Source: Streptomyces sp. H27-H1 (lineage in GTDB: Bacteria > Actinomycetota > Actinomycetes > Streptomycetales > Streptomycetaceae). From it: DNA of 64,000 nucleotides. The stretch is from assembly GCF_026627445.1 (NCBI RefSeq), contig NZ_JAPNLJ010000006.1, forward strand, positions 236,084-300,083, in the 5' to 3' direction. This document shows, one piece after another, positions 54,866 to 63,629 of this stretch. Each line of letters starts with the position of its first letter. Position 1 is the stretch's first letter. The notes beneath the pieces are model-generated. The model had not been told where the DNA came from, did no database searches, and saw only the letters and a list, made by a program, of their open reading frames with translations. Position numbers and translations under genes: made by a program.

Positions 54866-55519
54866 TCAGCCCATCGCGCGCATCCGGTGGATCTCGGTGG
54901 TCTGGGTGGCCACCACCTCGGTGGCCATCTCCTCCACGGCGACGTTGTTGCCCGCGGCCAGGGCCTCGCCGGCCATCTTCAGGGCGCCCTCGTGGTGGAC
55001 GGTCATCAACGCGAGGAAGAGCCGGTCGAACGCGGCCCCCGAGGACCCGGTCAGCTCCTCGAGCTGCTGCTCGGTGGCCATGCCGGGCATCGCCGCGTGG
55101 TCGTGGCCGTCCACGTCCGGCGTTGGCGCCGGGTAGCGGGCCGCCCATCGCTCCATGGCGCCGATCTCGGGCCGCTGCGCGGCCGCGATCCGCTCGGCGA
55201 GCCGTTTGACCCCGTCGGAGGCGGCCCGGTCGGGGGCCAGGGCGCTCATGGCCAGGGCCTGCCTGTGGTGTTCGGTCATGCGGCGGACGTACGCTCGGTC
55301 CGCCGCGTTGGGGGTGTCGTCGGGCAGCTCCTTCGCCGCCTGTTCGGGGGAGATCGTCCGGGCCTTCTCGCCGGGTTTGCCGGGGGCGATGACGGCGGCC
55401 CCGCTCCGGGCCTCCCCGTCCGGATCGCCGCCGTCCGTGCAGCCGGCGAGCGGGAGCAGGAGTCCGGCGGCCAGAGCCGCTCCGACGATTCGCCCGAGTA
55501 ACACTTTCGCCATGTCCAT
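54866..55519 (-). CDS. DUF305 lipoprotein, ferritin-like
   Basis: A ~217-residue exported lipoprotein. The signal ends with the lipobox LPLAGC. The DUF305 body shows paired metal-type motifs RRMTEHHRQALAMSALA and MTVHHEGALKMAGEAL, typical of a four-helix ferritin-like fold that may bind copper or iron. An ATG at 55519 is used; 55531 and 55513 are alternatives because no strong ribosome binding site decides. It is divergent from the LVIVD-repeat secreted protein across a short shared promoter region, a frequent pairing in Streptomyces. Confidence 0.88.
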   Translation of the reverse strand: MDMAKVLLGRIVGAALAAGLLLPLAGCTDGGDPDGEARSGAAVIAPGKPGEKARTISPEQAAKELPDDTPNAADRAYVRRMTEHHRQALAMSALAPDRAASDGVKRLAERIAAAQRPEIGAMERWAARYPAPTPDVDGHDHAAMPGMATEQQLEELTGSSGAAFDRLFLALMTVHHEGALKMAGEALAAGNNVAVEEMATEVVATQTTEIHRMRAMG

Positions 55520-55594
55520 GCAAAGGACCATACTGCCGGGGTCCGCGTTCCGTTCCCACCACGGGCGGACCGACCGGACTCATGGGAGGGCACA

Positions 55595-57079
55595 GTGACC
55601 TCGATGCAGACCAGCAGAGCGCGGCGCAGATCCCTGGGAGTGGCCGTCACCGCGGCCGGACTCCTCGCCACGTTATTGGCGGCCGGACCCGCGTCCGCCA
55701 CCCCCGACCCGGGCGACCTGGTCCGGGGCGCGTCGCAGAACGCCGCCACCGCGGCAGGCGCGGGACGGGAGTTGGCGCCCGGCGAGATCCCGGGCCAGGA
55801 CGAGATCGTCCACAGCGGGAACATAAAACCCCTGGCCAATATCCCCAGTACCGATCCGAACGGGATCAACTCCGACCTGGCGTTCCAGGGCAAGTACGCC
55901 TACGCGGGCAGCTACAGCGGCTTCACGATCTACGACATCGGCAACCCCAAGGCACCCGAGAAGATCACCGAAGTGCTCTGCCCCGGCGGGCAGAACGACA
56001 TCTCGGTGGACGGTGACCTGCTCTTCCTCTCCACCGACTCCTCGCGCAGCGACGACTCCTGCAACAGCGTCTCGCAGCCCGCCACGGAGAAGTCCTCGTG
56101 GGAGGGCATCAGGATCTTCGACATCAAGGACAAGAAGAACCCCAAGTACGTCAAGTCCGTCGAGACGGCGTGCGGCTCCCACACCCACACGCTGGTCCCG
56201 GGCGGCCGGGACGTCTACCTCTACGTCTCCTCGTACTCCCCGAACGACGCCTTCCCCGACTGCAAGCCCCCGCACGACGGCATCTCGGTCGTCAAGGTCC
56301 CGAAGAAGAATCCGACGCGGGCCGCGGTCGTCGCCTTCCCGGTCCTCTTCCCCGACGGCGGCAACCCGGGCGGGCCCACCAACCCGGGCGTCTCCAAGAC
56401 CACCGGCTGCCACGACATCACCGTGCTGCCCTCCAAGAACCTCGCCGCGGGCGCCTGTATGGGTGACGGCCTCCTCTTCGACATCAGCAAGCCCGAAGCG
56501 CCGCGCGTCATCGACCGGGTCCAGGACAACGTGAACTTCTCGTTCTGGCACTCGGCCACCTTCAACGAGCGTGCGGACAAGGTGGTGTTCACCGACGAGC
56601 TGGGCGGAGGCGGCGGCGCCACCTGCAACGAGGCGACCGGCCCCACCCGGGGAGCCGACGGCATCTACGAGATCACCGGCCGCGCAGACCAGCGCAAGCT
56701 CGTCTTCAAGAGCTACTTCAAGATCCCGCGCCTGCAGGCCGACACCGAGAACTGCGTGGCCCACAACGGCTCGCTGATCCCGGTCGGCGGCGGCCGCGAC
56801 ATCATGGTGCAGGCCTGGTACCAGGGCGGCATCTCCGTCTGGGAGTTCACCGACTCCACCAAGCCCAAGGAGATCGGCTACTTCGAGCGGGGCCCGCTGA
56901 CCACCGACCGGCTCGGCCTCGGCGGCTCCTGGTCCGCGTACTACTACAACGGGCACATCTACTCGAACGACATCGTCAAGGGCCTCGACGTACTGCGGCT
57001 CGACGACTGGCGCACCGACAGCGCCAAGTGGGTGCGGCTGGACCGGCTCAACGTGCAGAGCCAGCCCGAATACCGCTAA
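55595..57079 (+). CDS. Secreted LVIVD-repeat beta-propeller protein
   Basis: A 494-residue secreted protein. A Sec signal (RARRRSLGVAVTAAGLLATLLAAGPASA) is followed by LVIVD-type blades such as AYAGSYSGFTIYDIGNPKAPEKI, GIRIFDIKDKKNPKYVKSV, GLLFDISKPEAPRVIDRV and GISVWEFTDSTKPKEIGYF. The function of these propellers is not established. GTG 55595 has GGGAGGG upstream. It is divergent from the DUF305 lipoprotein gene and overlaps the tetR-type gene by 4 bp at the 3' end. Confidence 0.9.
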   Translation: MTSMQTSRARRRSLGVAVTAAGLLATLLAAGPASATPDPGDLVRGASQNAATAAGAGRELAPGEIPGQDEIVHSGNIKPLANIPSTDPNGINSDLAFQGKYAYAGSYSGFTIYDIGNPKAPEKITEVLCPGGQNDISVDGDLLFLSTDSSRSDDSCNSVSQPATEKSSWEGIRIFDIKDKKNPKYVKSVETACGSHTHTLVPGGRDVYLYVSSYSPNDAFPDCKPPHDGISVVKVPKKNPTRAAVVAFPVLFPDGGNPGGPTNPGVSKTTGCHDITVLPSKNLAAGACMGDGLLFDISKPEAPRVIDRVQDNVNFSFWHSATFNERADKVVFTDELGGGGGATCNEATGPTRGADGIYEITGRADQRKLVFKSYFKIPRLQADTENCVAHNGSLIPVGGGRDIMVQAWYQGGISVWEFTDSTKPKEIGYFERGPLTTDRLGLGGSWSAYYYNGHIYSNDIVKGLDVLRLDDWRTDSAKWVRLDRLNVQSQPEYR

Positions 57080-57714
57080 CGGGGTAAGGGAAACGTTCCG
57101 CCGGGCGGTCCGCCGTCCGGCGGGACACCCAGCTCCCAGTCCAGCCCGTACCGCTGGAACAGCTCGGCCCGCAGCCGCGCCGCCGGCATCGGCGCGCCCG
57201 GCAGCAGCACCGCCACAACCGCGCCCATCAGCAGCGCGCGGAGCAGCGGGTAGTCGATGTCCACCTCCGGCGATCCGTACCGTTCGACGGTCTCCCGCAG
57301 CAGTTCAGCGAGCCGCTGCTGCTCGGCGCACTGGACGAAGCCGTCCGCCTGCAGGATCCCCGCCATATGGGTCCGCATCAGCCGGGGCCGGTCCCGGGCC
57401 AGCCCGAGGATCGCGTCGATGGCCCGGGCCAGCCGCTCCCGGCCCCCGTCGGGGCCCTCCGGGAGCGGTTCGCGCTCCAGTGCCGCCTCAAGGGTGAGGT
57501 GCATCAGCCGGTGCACGGCGGACTGCAGGAGCTGGCGCTTGCCCGGGAAGTAGTACGACACCAGGCCGCGGGCGGCTCCCGCCCGGTCGGCGATGTCGCC
57601 GAGGGTGGTGGCCTCGTAGCCGCGCTCCGCGACGAGCTCGACCGTGGCCTGCAGCAGTCGCTCCCGGGAACGCCTACGCAATTCTTCATTGACCGATGCG
57701 CTGCGCGGGGACAT
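57076..57714 (-). CDS. TetR-family transcriptional regulator
   Basis: A 212-residue repressor with an N-terminal TetR helix-turn-helix (RLLQATVELVAERGYEATTLGDIADRAGAARGLVSYYFPGKRQLL) and a long ligand-binding helical domain. ATG 57714 has GGAG 6 bases upstream. A 17-bp palindrome overlaps a TATACT -10 element just upstream, indicating autoregulation. The gene follows the PAP2 phosphatase gene by 37 bp on the same strand. Confidence 0.93.
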   Translation of the reverse strand: MSPRSASVNEELRRRSRERLLQATVELVAERGYEATTLGDIADRAGAARGLVSYYFPGKRQLLQSAVHRLMHLTLEAALEREPLPEGPDGGRERLARAIDAILGLARDRPRLMRTHMAGILQADGFVQCAEQQRLAELLRETVERYGSPEVDIDYPLLRALLMGAVVAVLLPGAPMPAARLRAELFQRYGLDWELGVPPDGGPPGGTFPLPR

Positions 57715-57730
57715 GCTTGCTCCTGCGTTG

Positions 57731-57747
57731 ACTGGCTCGGAGCCAGT
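57731..57747. promoter_or_regulatory. TetR-type operator palindrome
   Basis: Perfect palindrome ACTGGCTC-G-GAGCCAGT, 17 bp, located 17 bp before the tetR-type start codon. It overlaps the minus-strand -10-like TATACT at 57745-57750. Confidence 0.75.
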
Positions 57748-57751
57748 ATAC

Positions 57752-58438
57752 TCAGCGCGCTGGACCGTCTGCTCTGGGCGACACGGGGGATCGCCCAGAG
57801 CAGACACCACCGGACACCGCGAGCATCACGAGCACCGCGCCCAGGAGCCAGCCCGCCAGAACGTCCGAGAACCAGTGGACGCCCAGGTAGACCCGGGTGA
57901 AGCCGACCCCGAGAACCGACACCGCGGCCAGGAGCGGTACCAGGGCCAGGACGATGCGCCCGGAGGGCCCCGGGGATCCGCGCAGGGCCAGCCCCACGAG
58001 CAGACCGCAGACCACCATCGCCGTCAGGGCGTGCCCCGACGGATAGGCGGCGTAGTCCGCCGAGTCGACCGGATCCGGCCAAACCGGCCTTTCCCGTCCC
58101 ACCAAGGCCTTGAGCCCCTGACTGACCGCCGAGGCCGCGACGACGGCCAGGGCGAACCGCAGCGCACACGGCCCCTCGCCCAGCCGCCACAGCCACAGGC
58201 AGGCCACGGCGGCCAGGGCGCGCATGGCCCACGGGTCCCAGACCCAGTCGGTGAGCACCCGCATCAGCCCGGTGACCCCCGGGTGGGAGACGGCATGGGA
58301 GTGGAGCCCCCGCGAAATCCGGCCGTCGAAGGACAGCAGCGGGCCCCAGCGGGCGGCCACCAAGGCCGTCAGGACGGCGAGGGCGAGAAGCAGCGCGCAC
58401 ACCAGCGGGGTCCGCCACCGTACGTGATCACCGCGCAT
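57752..58438 (-). CDS. PAP2 phosphatase membrane protein
   Basis: A 228-residue membrane phosphatase of the PAP2 superfamily acting on lipid phosphates or undecaprenyl diphosphate. The three active-site motifs are KALVGRERPVW, YPSGHALTAM and SRVYLG-type FTRVYLGVHWFSDVLAG, with hydrophobic helices around them. Start ATG 58438 gives MRGDHVRWRTPLVCALLLALAV. Its 3' end contains a 15-bp-stem hairpin (57767-57805) within the coding sequence. Confidence 0.93.
   Translation of the reverse strand: MRGDHVRWRTPLVCALLLALAVLTALVAARWGPLLSFDGRISRGLHSHAVSHPGVTGLMRVLTDWVWDPWAMRALAAVACLWLWRLGEGPCALRFALAVVAASAVSQGLKALVGRERPVWPDPVDSADYAAYPSGHALTAMVVCGLLVGLALRGSPGPSGRIVLALVPLLAAVSVLGVGFTRVYLGVHWFSDVLAGWLLGAVLVMLAVSGGVCSGRSPVSPRADGPAR
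57767..57805. terminator. 15-bp-stem hairpin in the 3' end of the PAP2 gene
   Basis: A perfect 15-bp stem (GTCTGCTCTGGGCGA / TCGCCCAGAGCAGAC) with a 9-nt loop lies inside the last codons of the PAP2 gene, just upstream of the tetR-type promoter. It may attenuate read-through into the regulator. Confidence 0.55.
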
Positions 58439-58544
58439 GCCCCGATCCTCGCACCCGGCCGCGACGATCCCCGGCAAGGGCGGTCCGGCGATCCCCGGCG
58501 GGCGGCCCTCGAGCCAGAGCGTCCGGCACGGGTCCGTGCCCGCC

Positions 58545-59483
58545 TCAGGTCAGCGCGTTCAGCCCCGGTCCGAACGCCACCAGGAGCGGAATCGCCGGGG
58601 CCAGCGTCGCCAGGGCCGTCAGCCGCATCCGGCGCGGGGCCGACAGGCGGGGCGTGGCCGCCAGTAGCCGCCGGACCCGCTCGGGGACGTGCGCGTGCGG
58701 GGCGGGGGACGGGCCGAAGACCCCGCGGTCCTCGTTCAGGCCGATCAGGGCCAGGGCCGTGGTCAGGCGCCCGTACCGCCGCGAGGCCACGTCGTCGGCC
58801 GCCAGCTCCACCAGCCGGTGCATCTGCGCCTCGAACGCGGCGAAGACCGGGACCTGCGGGAACCCTCCGGACAGGGCCCGCGAACAGTGCAGCAGCCAGT
58901 CGTGCCGGGCGGCGGCGTGCCCCTGTTCATGGGCCAGTACGGCGTCGAGCTGACTCCCCTTGAGCCGGCCCAGCGCTGCCGTCGTGACCACCAGCTGCGG
59001 TGTCGGACCCGGCAGCCACCAGCTGTCGGGACGCTGCCCCTCCAGGACGACGAGCCGGGCCCCGGCGGCCTGCTCCCCGGGCAGCAGTGGGGCCCGCAGC
59101 AACAGTTCGGCGCCCTGCGCACGCCGCCCGGCGCGGGCCCGCAGGATTTCCCGGGCCAGCATCGCCCCAGTCCACAGCCCGCCGCCCGCCAGCGCGACGG
59201 CCGTGCCGGAAGCCCAGAATCCGCTCACGGCGTCCAGCGCGTACGCGTCGACCACGCCGTGCGGGGCGGCGGCGAACAGCCGGCCCCGCACGGCGTGCCA
59301 GGCGGCGGCCGCGCTCAGCAGCATCGACAGCGCGAAGCACAGGAGTACGGCGCCCACCACGCACTGCCACACCCACAGGGCCACGACGGGTTCGCGCTCG
59401 GGCCATTCGGCCCGGGCCAGCAGGCGGGGTGCGAGCACCGCGGTCAGGGCGCCGAGCAGCAGGAGAACGGCGGGGACCATCAT
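58545..59483 (-). CDS. M56-family membrane metallopeptidase
   Basis: A 312-residue BlaR1-like peptidase without a sensor domain. The zinc motif HEQGH near residues 184-188 is in VLAHEQGHAAARHDWL, with the downstream Glu in LVELAADDVASRRYG. Hydrophobic helices lie at about residues 3-20, 35-60, 90-110 and at the C-terminus. In Streptomyces such genes usually follow a BlaI/MecI repressor gene; none is present here. It sits 91 bp from a DUF5134 gene on the same strand. Confidence 0.92.
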   Translation of the reverse strand: MMVPAVLLLLGALTAVLAPRLLARAEWPEREPVVALWVWQCVVGAVLLCFALSMLLSAAAAWHAVRGRLFAAAPHGVVDAYALDAVSGFWASGTAVALAGGGLWTGAMLAREILRARAGRRAQGAELLLRAPLLPGEQAAGARLVVLEGQRPDSWWLPGPTPQLVVTTAALGRLKGSQLDAVLAHEQGHAAARHDWLLHCSRALSGGFPQVPVFAAFEAQMHRLVELAADDVASRRYGRLTTALALIGLNEDRGVFGPSPAPHAHVPERVRRLLAATPRLSAPRRMRLTALATLAPAIPLLVAFGPGLNALT

Positions 59484-59574
59484 GGACCTCAGCCTAGGAG
59501 GGTGCGGCTACCTGCGGGTATGGTCCGGGCCAAGGGTGATGCAGGACACGTCCGCCCAGCCCGCCCGTGGCGCC

Positions 59575-60156
59575 TCACATGGTGAGCAGCATCGCCAACA
59601 TGCCGATTCCCATGGCCAGTCGGCAGGCTCGGATCACCTCCGCCGGTCCCGCTGGAGCGCCCGCGCCGCCCGCGTCGGCCGCGTCGGCCACGGCGCCCGT
59701 GCCGCCGACGGTGACCAGCCGGGCGCCGCCCAGCACCACGTACCCGGCGTAGTAGACGAGCAGCAGACCGGTGAGCAGCGGTGGTCCGGCACCCTGTCCG
59801 TGGAGGTGGCCCGACGGACCGGCCCCGGCGCCCGTCCCCGAGGCCAGCGCCATGTAGACCATGGTCAGCGAGCCCACCAGGTGGTGAGCGTGGTGCGGGC
59901 CGCCGCGCAGCAGCCACAGCGCGTGCAGCGCCGCGCCGCAGAACACCGCGCCGAGCACGGGCGCCTGCCAGCCGCCGCCCAGCCGCAGCGGCACCGCCAT
60001 CAGGGCCATGCCGAACCCCATCGCAGCCTCCCCGGCCGCCGCCCCGCCGCCGGATCTGCCCGCGCGCCGCAGACAGTACGCACCGCTCACCGCGCAGAGC
60101 AGGACGAGGAGCCAGGCGGAGACGGAGGTGGAGAGGGACGTGGCTGGACCGTGCAC
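59575..60156 (-). CDS. DUF5134 membrane protein
   Basis: A 193-residue protein with about five hydrophobic helices and a His-rich loop (WLLRGGPHHAHHLVGSLTMVYMALA, HLHGQG), resembling the Streptomyces DUF5134 group, which often neighbours M56 peptidases. The His-rich region might bind a metal. Function is unknown. Confidence 0.82.
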   Translation of the reverse strand: MHGPATSLSTSVSAWLLVLLCAVSGAYCLRRAGRSGGGAAAGEAAMGFGMALMAVPLRLGGGWQAPVLGAVFCGAALHALWLLRGGPHHAHHLVGSLTMVYMALASGTGAGAGPSGHLHGQGAGPPLLTGLLLVYYAGYVVLGGARLVTVGGTGAVADAADAGGAGAPAGPAEVIRACRLAMGIGMLAMLLTM

Positions 60157-60290
60157 GGCGGAACCTCCCGGTTCGTCGGCTTCACCGGAAGAGATGCCCC
60201 CTTCACGAGGCCCGCACGCCGCGCGAGGTTAGGCTCTGTACGACCGCAGGAGAAGCACTTCGTACGACCTCGCGCAGAACGGAGCCCTCG

Positions 60291-60830
60291 ATGCCGAGCG
60301 CCGCCCCCCAGGCCTTGACCTACCGCAGTGCCGTGGAGGCGGACATCCCGGCCCTGGTGGAGCTCGTCGAATCGGCGTACCGGGGGGATTCGAGCCGCGG
60401 GGGCTGGACCACCGAGGCGGACTTCCTGGACGGGCAGCGGACCGACGCCGAGGACGTGGCCCGGATCGTCGGGCACCCCGAGGGGATGCTCCTCGTGGTG
60501 GAGCAGGCCGGCGTGATCGTCTCCTGCTGCCACCTCGAACACCGCGGTGACCACGTCTACTTCGGCATGTTCGCGGTCCGCCCCGGTCAGCAGGGCGGCG
60601 GCCTCGGCAAGGCGGTCATGGCGGAGGCGGAGCGCCGCGCACGCGAGCAGTGGGCGGCCAAGGAGATGCGGATGACGGTGATCACCGTACGGGAGGAGCT
60701 CATCGCCTTCTACGTGCGCCGTGGATACGAGCGCACCGGCGAGATGAGCCCCTTCCCCTACGGGAACGAGCGGTTCGGCGTTCCGCTCCGCGACGACCTG
60801 GCCTTCGAGCTGCTGGTCAAGCCGCTGTAG
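60291..60830 (+). CDS. GNAT-family N-acetyltransferase
   Basis: A 179-residue acyltransferase. The acetyl-CoA pyrophosphate loop is VRPGQQGGGLGKAVM, preceded by a FGMFAVRP strand and followed by IAFYVRRGYERTGEM, the standard GNAT motifs A and B. The acceptor substrate is unknown. GGAG lies 6 bases before ATG 60291. The last codons and stop form the first unit of an 18-bp tandem repeat. Confidence 0.93.
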   Translation: MPSAAPQALTYRSAVEADIPALVELVESAYRGDSSRGGWTTEADFLDGQRTDAEDVARIVGHPEGMLLVVEQAGVIVSCCHLEHRGDHVYFGMFAVRPGQQGGGLGKAVMAEAERRAREQWAAKEMRMTVITVREELIAFYVRRGYERTGEMSPFPYGNERFGVPLRDDLAFELLVKPL

Positions 60831-60886
60831 TCGGTCAAGTCGCTGTAGTCGGTCAAGCCGCTGCAGTTGGTCGAGTCGCTGTAGTC
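60815..60886. repeat. Four 18-bp tandem repeats over the GNAT stop codon
   Basis: Units at 60815, 60833, 60851 and 60869 follow the consensus GGTCAAG(C/T)CGCTGTAGTC. Each unit is six codons long, so most copies repeat the TAG stop in the gene's frame. Confidence 0.95.
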
Positions 60887-60944
60887 GCGGGAGGCGCGGC
60901 CCACGGGCGTCCATGGGCCGTTCGCCACCCGCCGCGCGCGGTCC

Positions 60945-61646
60945 TCAGGCGGTGAAGCGGCCCGTGGATCGGATCTCCGGGAAATCGGTGAGCACGCCGT
61001 CGAGTTCGAGGGCCCGCGCCAGCCGCAGCCGCTCCAGCGTGTTGACCGTCCACCCCGTCACGCGCAGTCCGGCCTCGTGCGCCGACTCCACGGTGTGCAG
61101 GGTGAGGTGGCTGATGTTGAGGGCCACCGTTTCCGCGCCCGCCAGGGCCGCCCGGGCGACGACCTCCTCGGCCTCGGCCGGGCTCTGGTTCGCGTAGAAC
61201 ACGGTCCTCACTCCCGGCACCAGCCGGGCCGCCTCCACGAGCACCTCGTCGTGGAAGGAGGCCACTTCCACCCGGGCGGTCAGATCGCGGCGCTGCAGCA
61301 GCTGCGCGAACGTCCCGAGGGCGGCCAGGTCGTGGACCTGGACCCGGAGCGGGGCCTGGACCGCGTCGAGCACCTCGTCCAGGACCGGCACGTGCTGGCC
61401 GTCTCCGGCGTCCAGCCCGCGCAGTTCGGCCAGGGTCAGATCGGCGACGGCTCCCGAACCGTCGGTGGTCCGGTCCACTTCGGCGTCGTGCAGGACGACG
61501 AGGGCGCCGTCCTTGCTGAGCCGTACGTCCAGCGCGACGACGTCCATGCCGGAGCGTTCCGCGCGGAGGAACGACCGCAAGGTGTTCTCCGGTTCGACAC
61601 CCATGACCCCGCGGTGCCCGATGGTGAGGAAAGTCAAGGTTCTCAT
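60945..61646 (-). CDS. Glycerophosphodiester phosphodiesterase
   Basis: A 233-residue GDPD-fold enzyme that cleaves glycerophosphodiesters to glycerol 3-phosphate and alcohol. Catalytic elements are IGHRG at residues 9-13, PENTLRSF, and the LDVRLSKDGALVVLHDAEVDRTTDG stretch with the second His. VTGWTVNT and DGVLTDFPE close the barrel. One variation is DVR where many homologues have EVD/DVx, so the metal site should be checked against the family. No signal peptide. Confidence 0.9.
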   Translation of the reverse strand: MRTLTFLTIGHRGVMGVEPENTLRSFLRAERSGMDVVALDVRLSKDGALVVLHDAEVDRTTDGSGAVADLTLAELRGLDAGDGQHVPVLDEVLDAVQAPLRVQVHDLAALGTFAQLLQRRDLTARVEVASFHDEVLVEAARLVPGVRTVFYANQSPAEAEEVVARAALAGAETVALNISHLTLHTVESAHEAGLRVTGWTVNTLERLRLARALELDGVLTDFPEIRSTGRFTA

Positions 61647-61790
61647 CCTTCCGTCGACGGCGGCTCTCCGCGCGGTCGCGGTGTCCCGACCGGCCGCGCG
61701 ATGTGAGGCGCATGCTAGTGCGCCCCGCGAGCGATGAAACCGCCTTTGCGGGAGCTTCGCAACGCCGTCCGGCCGCTTCCGGGCGGGCTC

Positions 61791-61814
61791 ACCGGGGGCT
61801 GGGGAGCCCCCGGT
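61791..61814. terminator. Hairpin terminator
   Basis: A perfect 10-bp stem (ACCGGGGGCT / AGCCCCCGGT) with loop GGGG lies 14 bp beyond the stop of the minus-strand PadR gene. Confidence 0.65.
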
Positions 61815-61827
61815 ACGGCCCGCGTGG

Positions 61828-62442
61828 TCACCCGGGGGTGGGCGCGTCCCCGCCGGCTTGACGTTCTTGCCCGCCCAGGCCCTCGATGTCCGCGAGCAGC
61901 GCCCGCGTCAGCTCCAGTTCGGCCAGGTGCTGGCGCTCGCTCCAGCGCAGGGCGAGGACCGGGAACGCCCAGTCCGGCTCCGTGGCCGCGTGCGCCATGG
62001 CCTCCCGTACGGAGTCCAACTCCTCGGTGGTGCGCTCCAGATGCTCCGTAACCATCGCGCGCAACCGGTCCGGCTCGGCCAGGTGTCCGAGCCATACCCG
62101 CAGCAGCAGCCCGTGTTTGAGCACCGGGGGGCCCGCGTCGGCGACGTCGGAGGCCCAGCCGGCCAACGCCTCGCGCCCGGCGGGGGTGATGCCGTAGCGG
62201 CGCTTGGCCCGGGACTCCTCCGGTCCCGACCGCACGGAGGCCGCGTAGCCGAGCTCCTCCAGGCGGCGCAGTTCGGCGTAGATCTGGCTGATCGCCGGGG
62301 ACCAGTAGAAGAAGCGCAGGGAGGAGTCCGCCCACTTCTTCAGCTCGTACCCGGTCCGCTCCCCGGGGAAGGAGAGCAGGCCGAGAACCGCCCACGCGGT
62401 CGGCGGTAGCTCTTGCTTCTTCGGCTTCTGACTACTAGTCAT
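61828..62442 (-). CDS. PadR-family transcriptional regulator
   Basis: A 204-residue regulator. The N-terminal winged helix shows PPTAWAVLGLLSFPGERTGYELKKWADSSLRFFYWSPAISQIYAELRRLEELGYA and the wing AKRRYGITPAGREAL. The C-terminal half is the helical dimerisation region (VIRVWLGH-like LLRVWLGHLAEPDRL). ATG 62442 gives MTSSQKPKKQELP; no strong ribosome binding site precedes it. It is divergent from the LLM oxidoreductase gene with a 49-bp gap containing a TATTTCGAATA near-palindrome, so it probably represses that gene. Confidence 0.9.
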   Translation of the reverse strand: MTSSQKPKKQELPPTAWAVLGLLSFPGERTGYELKKWADSSLRFFYWSPAISQIYAELRRLEELGYAASVRSGPEESRAKRRYGITPAGREALAGWASDVADAGPPVLKHGLLLRVWLGHLAEPDRLRAMVTEHLERTTEELDSVREAMAHAATEPDWAFPVLALRWSERQHLAELELTRALLADIEGLGGQERQAGGDAPTPG

Positions 62443-62491
62443 ATTTCGAATAGAAGTGAGACCCGGCACGGGACGCGACCCTGGAGGCACC

Positions 62492-63619
62492 GTGAAATTC
62501 TCCGTCATCTTCGAGGCTCAACTGGCCGACCCGACCGTGGAACGGGAGCACCAGGTCATCCGGGACTGCGTCGAGCAGGCCGTGCTGGCCGAGCAGATGG
62601 GGTTCGACCGCATCTGGGCGGTGGAGCACCACTCCTTGAAGTGGTACGCCCACATGAGTGCTCCCGAGATCTTCCTGACCTGGGTGGCGGCCCGGACCAA
62701 CACCATACGCATCGGGCATGGCGTCGTGTGCATGCCCTTCGCCTTCAACCACCCCGTCCGCGTCGCCGAGCGGGCCGCGATGCTCGACCTGCTGTCCGGC
62801 GGGCGGGTCGACCTCGGAGCCGGCCGGGGCGGGACCCTGCAGGAGACCTCGCTGTGCGGGGTGGACAAGGACCGCACCACGGCGGAGGTCGAGGAGGCGC
62901 TGCGGATCATCGGGAAGGCCTGGCAGGAGGAGGAGCTGGAGTACCACGGGGAGCTCATCGACATCGATCCGCACCCGATCCTGCCGCGGCCGAGCCAGCA
63001 CCCCCATCCGCCGCTGTTCCTCGCGTGCAGCCGGGCGGAGACCCTGGTGCAGGCCGCCGAGCTGGGCGTCGGGGCGCTCGTGATGGGCTTCGCCGGGCCG
63101 CAGTCCATAGCGGCCATGCGCTCCGTCTACGACGCCGCGATCGCCGGCCGGGACGGCGGCCGTTTCGTCTCGACGGCCGTCAACGACCACTTCTCGGTGC
63201 TCTGCCCGACGATCGTGCTCGACGATCCCGAAGAGGCGCGCCGGATCGGGATCCGGGGGCAGCGGTTCTTCGCGCAGTCCATCGGTCACTGGTACGGCGG
63301 GGCGGGGGTGCCGGACGAGGCGGTGGTCGCGGGCGTCGACGAGGGGGCGGAAATGCGCAGGGCCGCCGAGCAGGTGGTGGCCCGGTTGAACGAGCTGGAC
63401 ATCCCGGTGCGGCCCACCTCCACGGCCACTTTCAACGCGGACCATGCCTACGGGAGCGCCGACGAGGCGATCGCGTACGTGGAGCGGCTGCGGGAGGCGG
63501 GGGCCGACGAGATCATGTGCCTGATCCAGATGGGGACCGTGCCGCAGGAAGCCTGTCTGGAGACCCTGAGGCAGTGGGGCGAGAAGGTCATCCCGCACTT
63601 CGCGAACCAGCAGGCGTAG
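62492..63619 (+). CDS. LLM-class (luciferase-like) flavin-dependent oxidoreductase
   Basis: A 375-residue TIM-barrel flavin enzyme. It starts MKFSVIFEAQLADPT from GTG 62492 (GGAGG 4 bases upstream) and shows FDRIWAVEHHSLKWYAHMSAPE, IRIGHGVVCMPFAFNHPVRVAERAAMLDLLSGGRVDLGAGRG and MCLIQMGTVPQE. Such enzymes oxidise small molecules with reduced FMN or F420. The substrate is unknown, and control by the divergent PadR gene is inferred. An alpha/beta hydrolase gene follows after 10 bp. Confidence 0.92.
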   Translation: MKFSVIFEAQLADPTVEREHQVIRDCVEQAVLAEQMGFDRIWAVEHHSLKWYAHMSAPEIFLTWVAARTNTIRIGHGVVCMPFAFNHPVRVAERAAMLDLLSGGRVDLGAGRGGTLQETSLCGVDKDRTTAEVEEALRIIGKAWQEEELEYHGELIDIDPHPILPRPSQHPHPPLFLACSRAETLVQAAELGVGALVMGFAGPQSIAAMRSVYDAAIAGRDGGRFVSTAVNDHFSVLCPTIVLDDPEEARRIGIRGQRFFAQSIGHWYGGAGVPDEAVVAGVDEGAEMRRAAEQVVARLNELDIPVRPTSTATFNADHAYGSADEAIAYVERLREAGADEIMCLIQMGTVPQEACLETLRQWGEKVIPHFANQQA

Positions 63620-63629
63620 GGCCGCCGCC

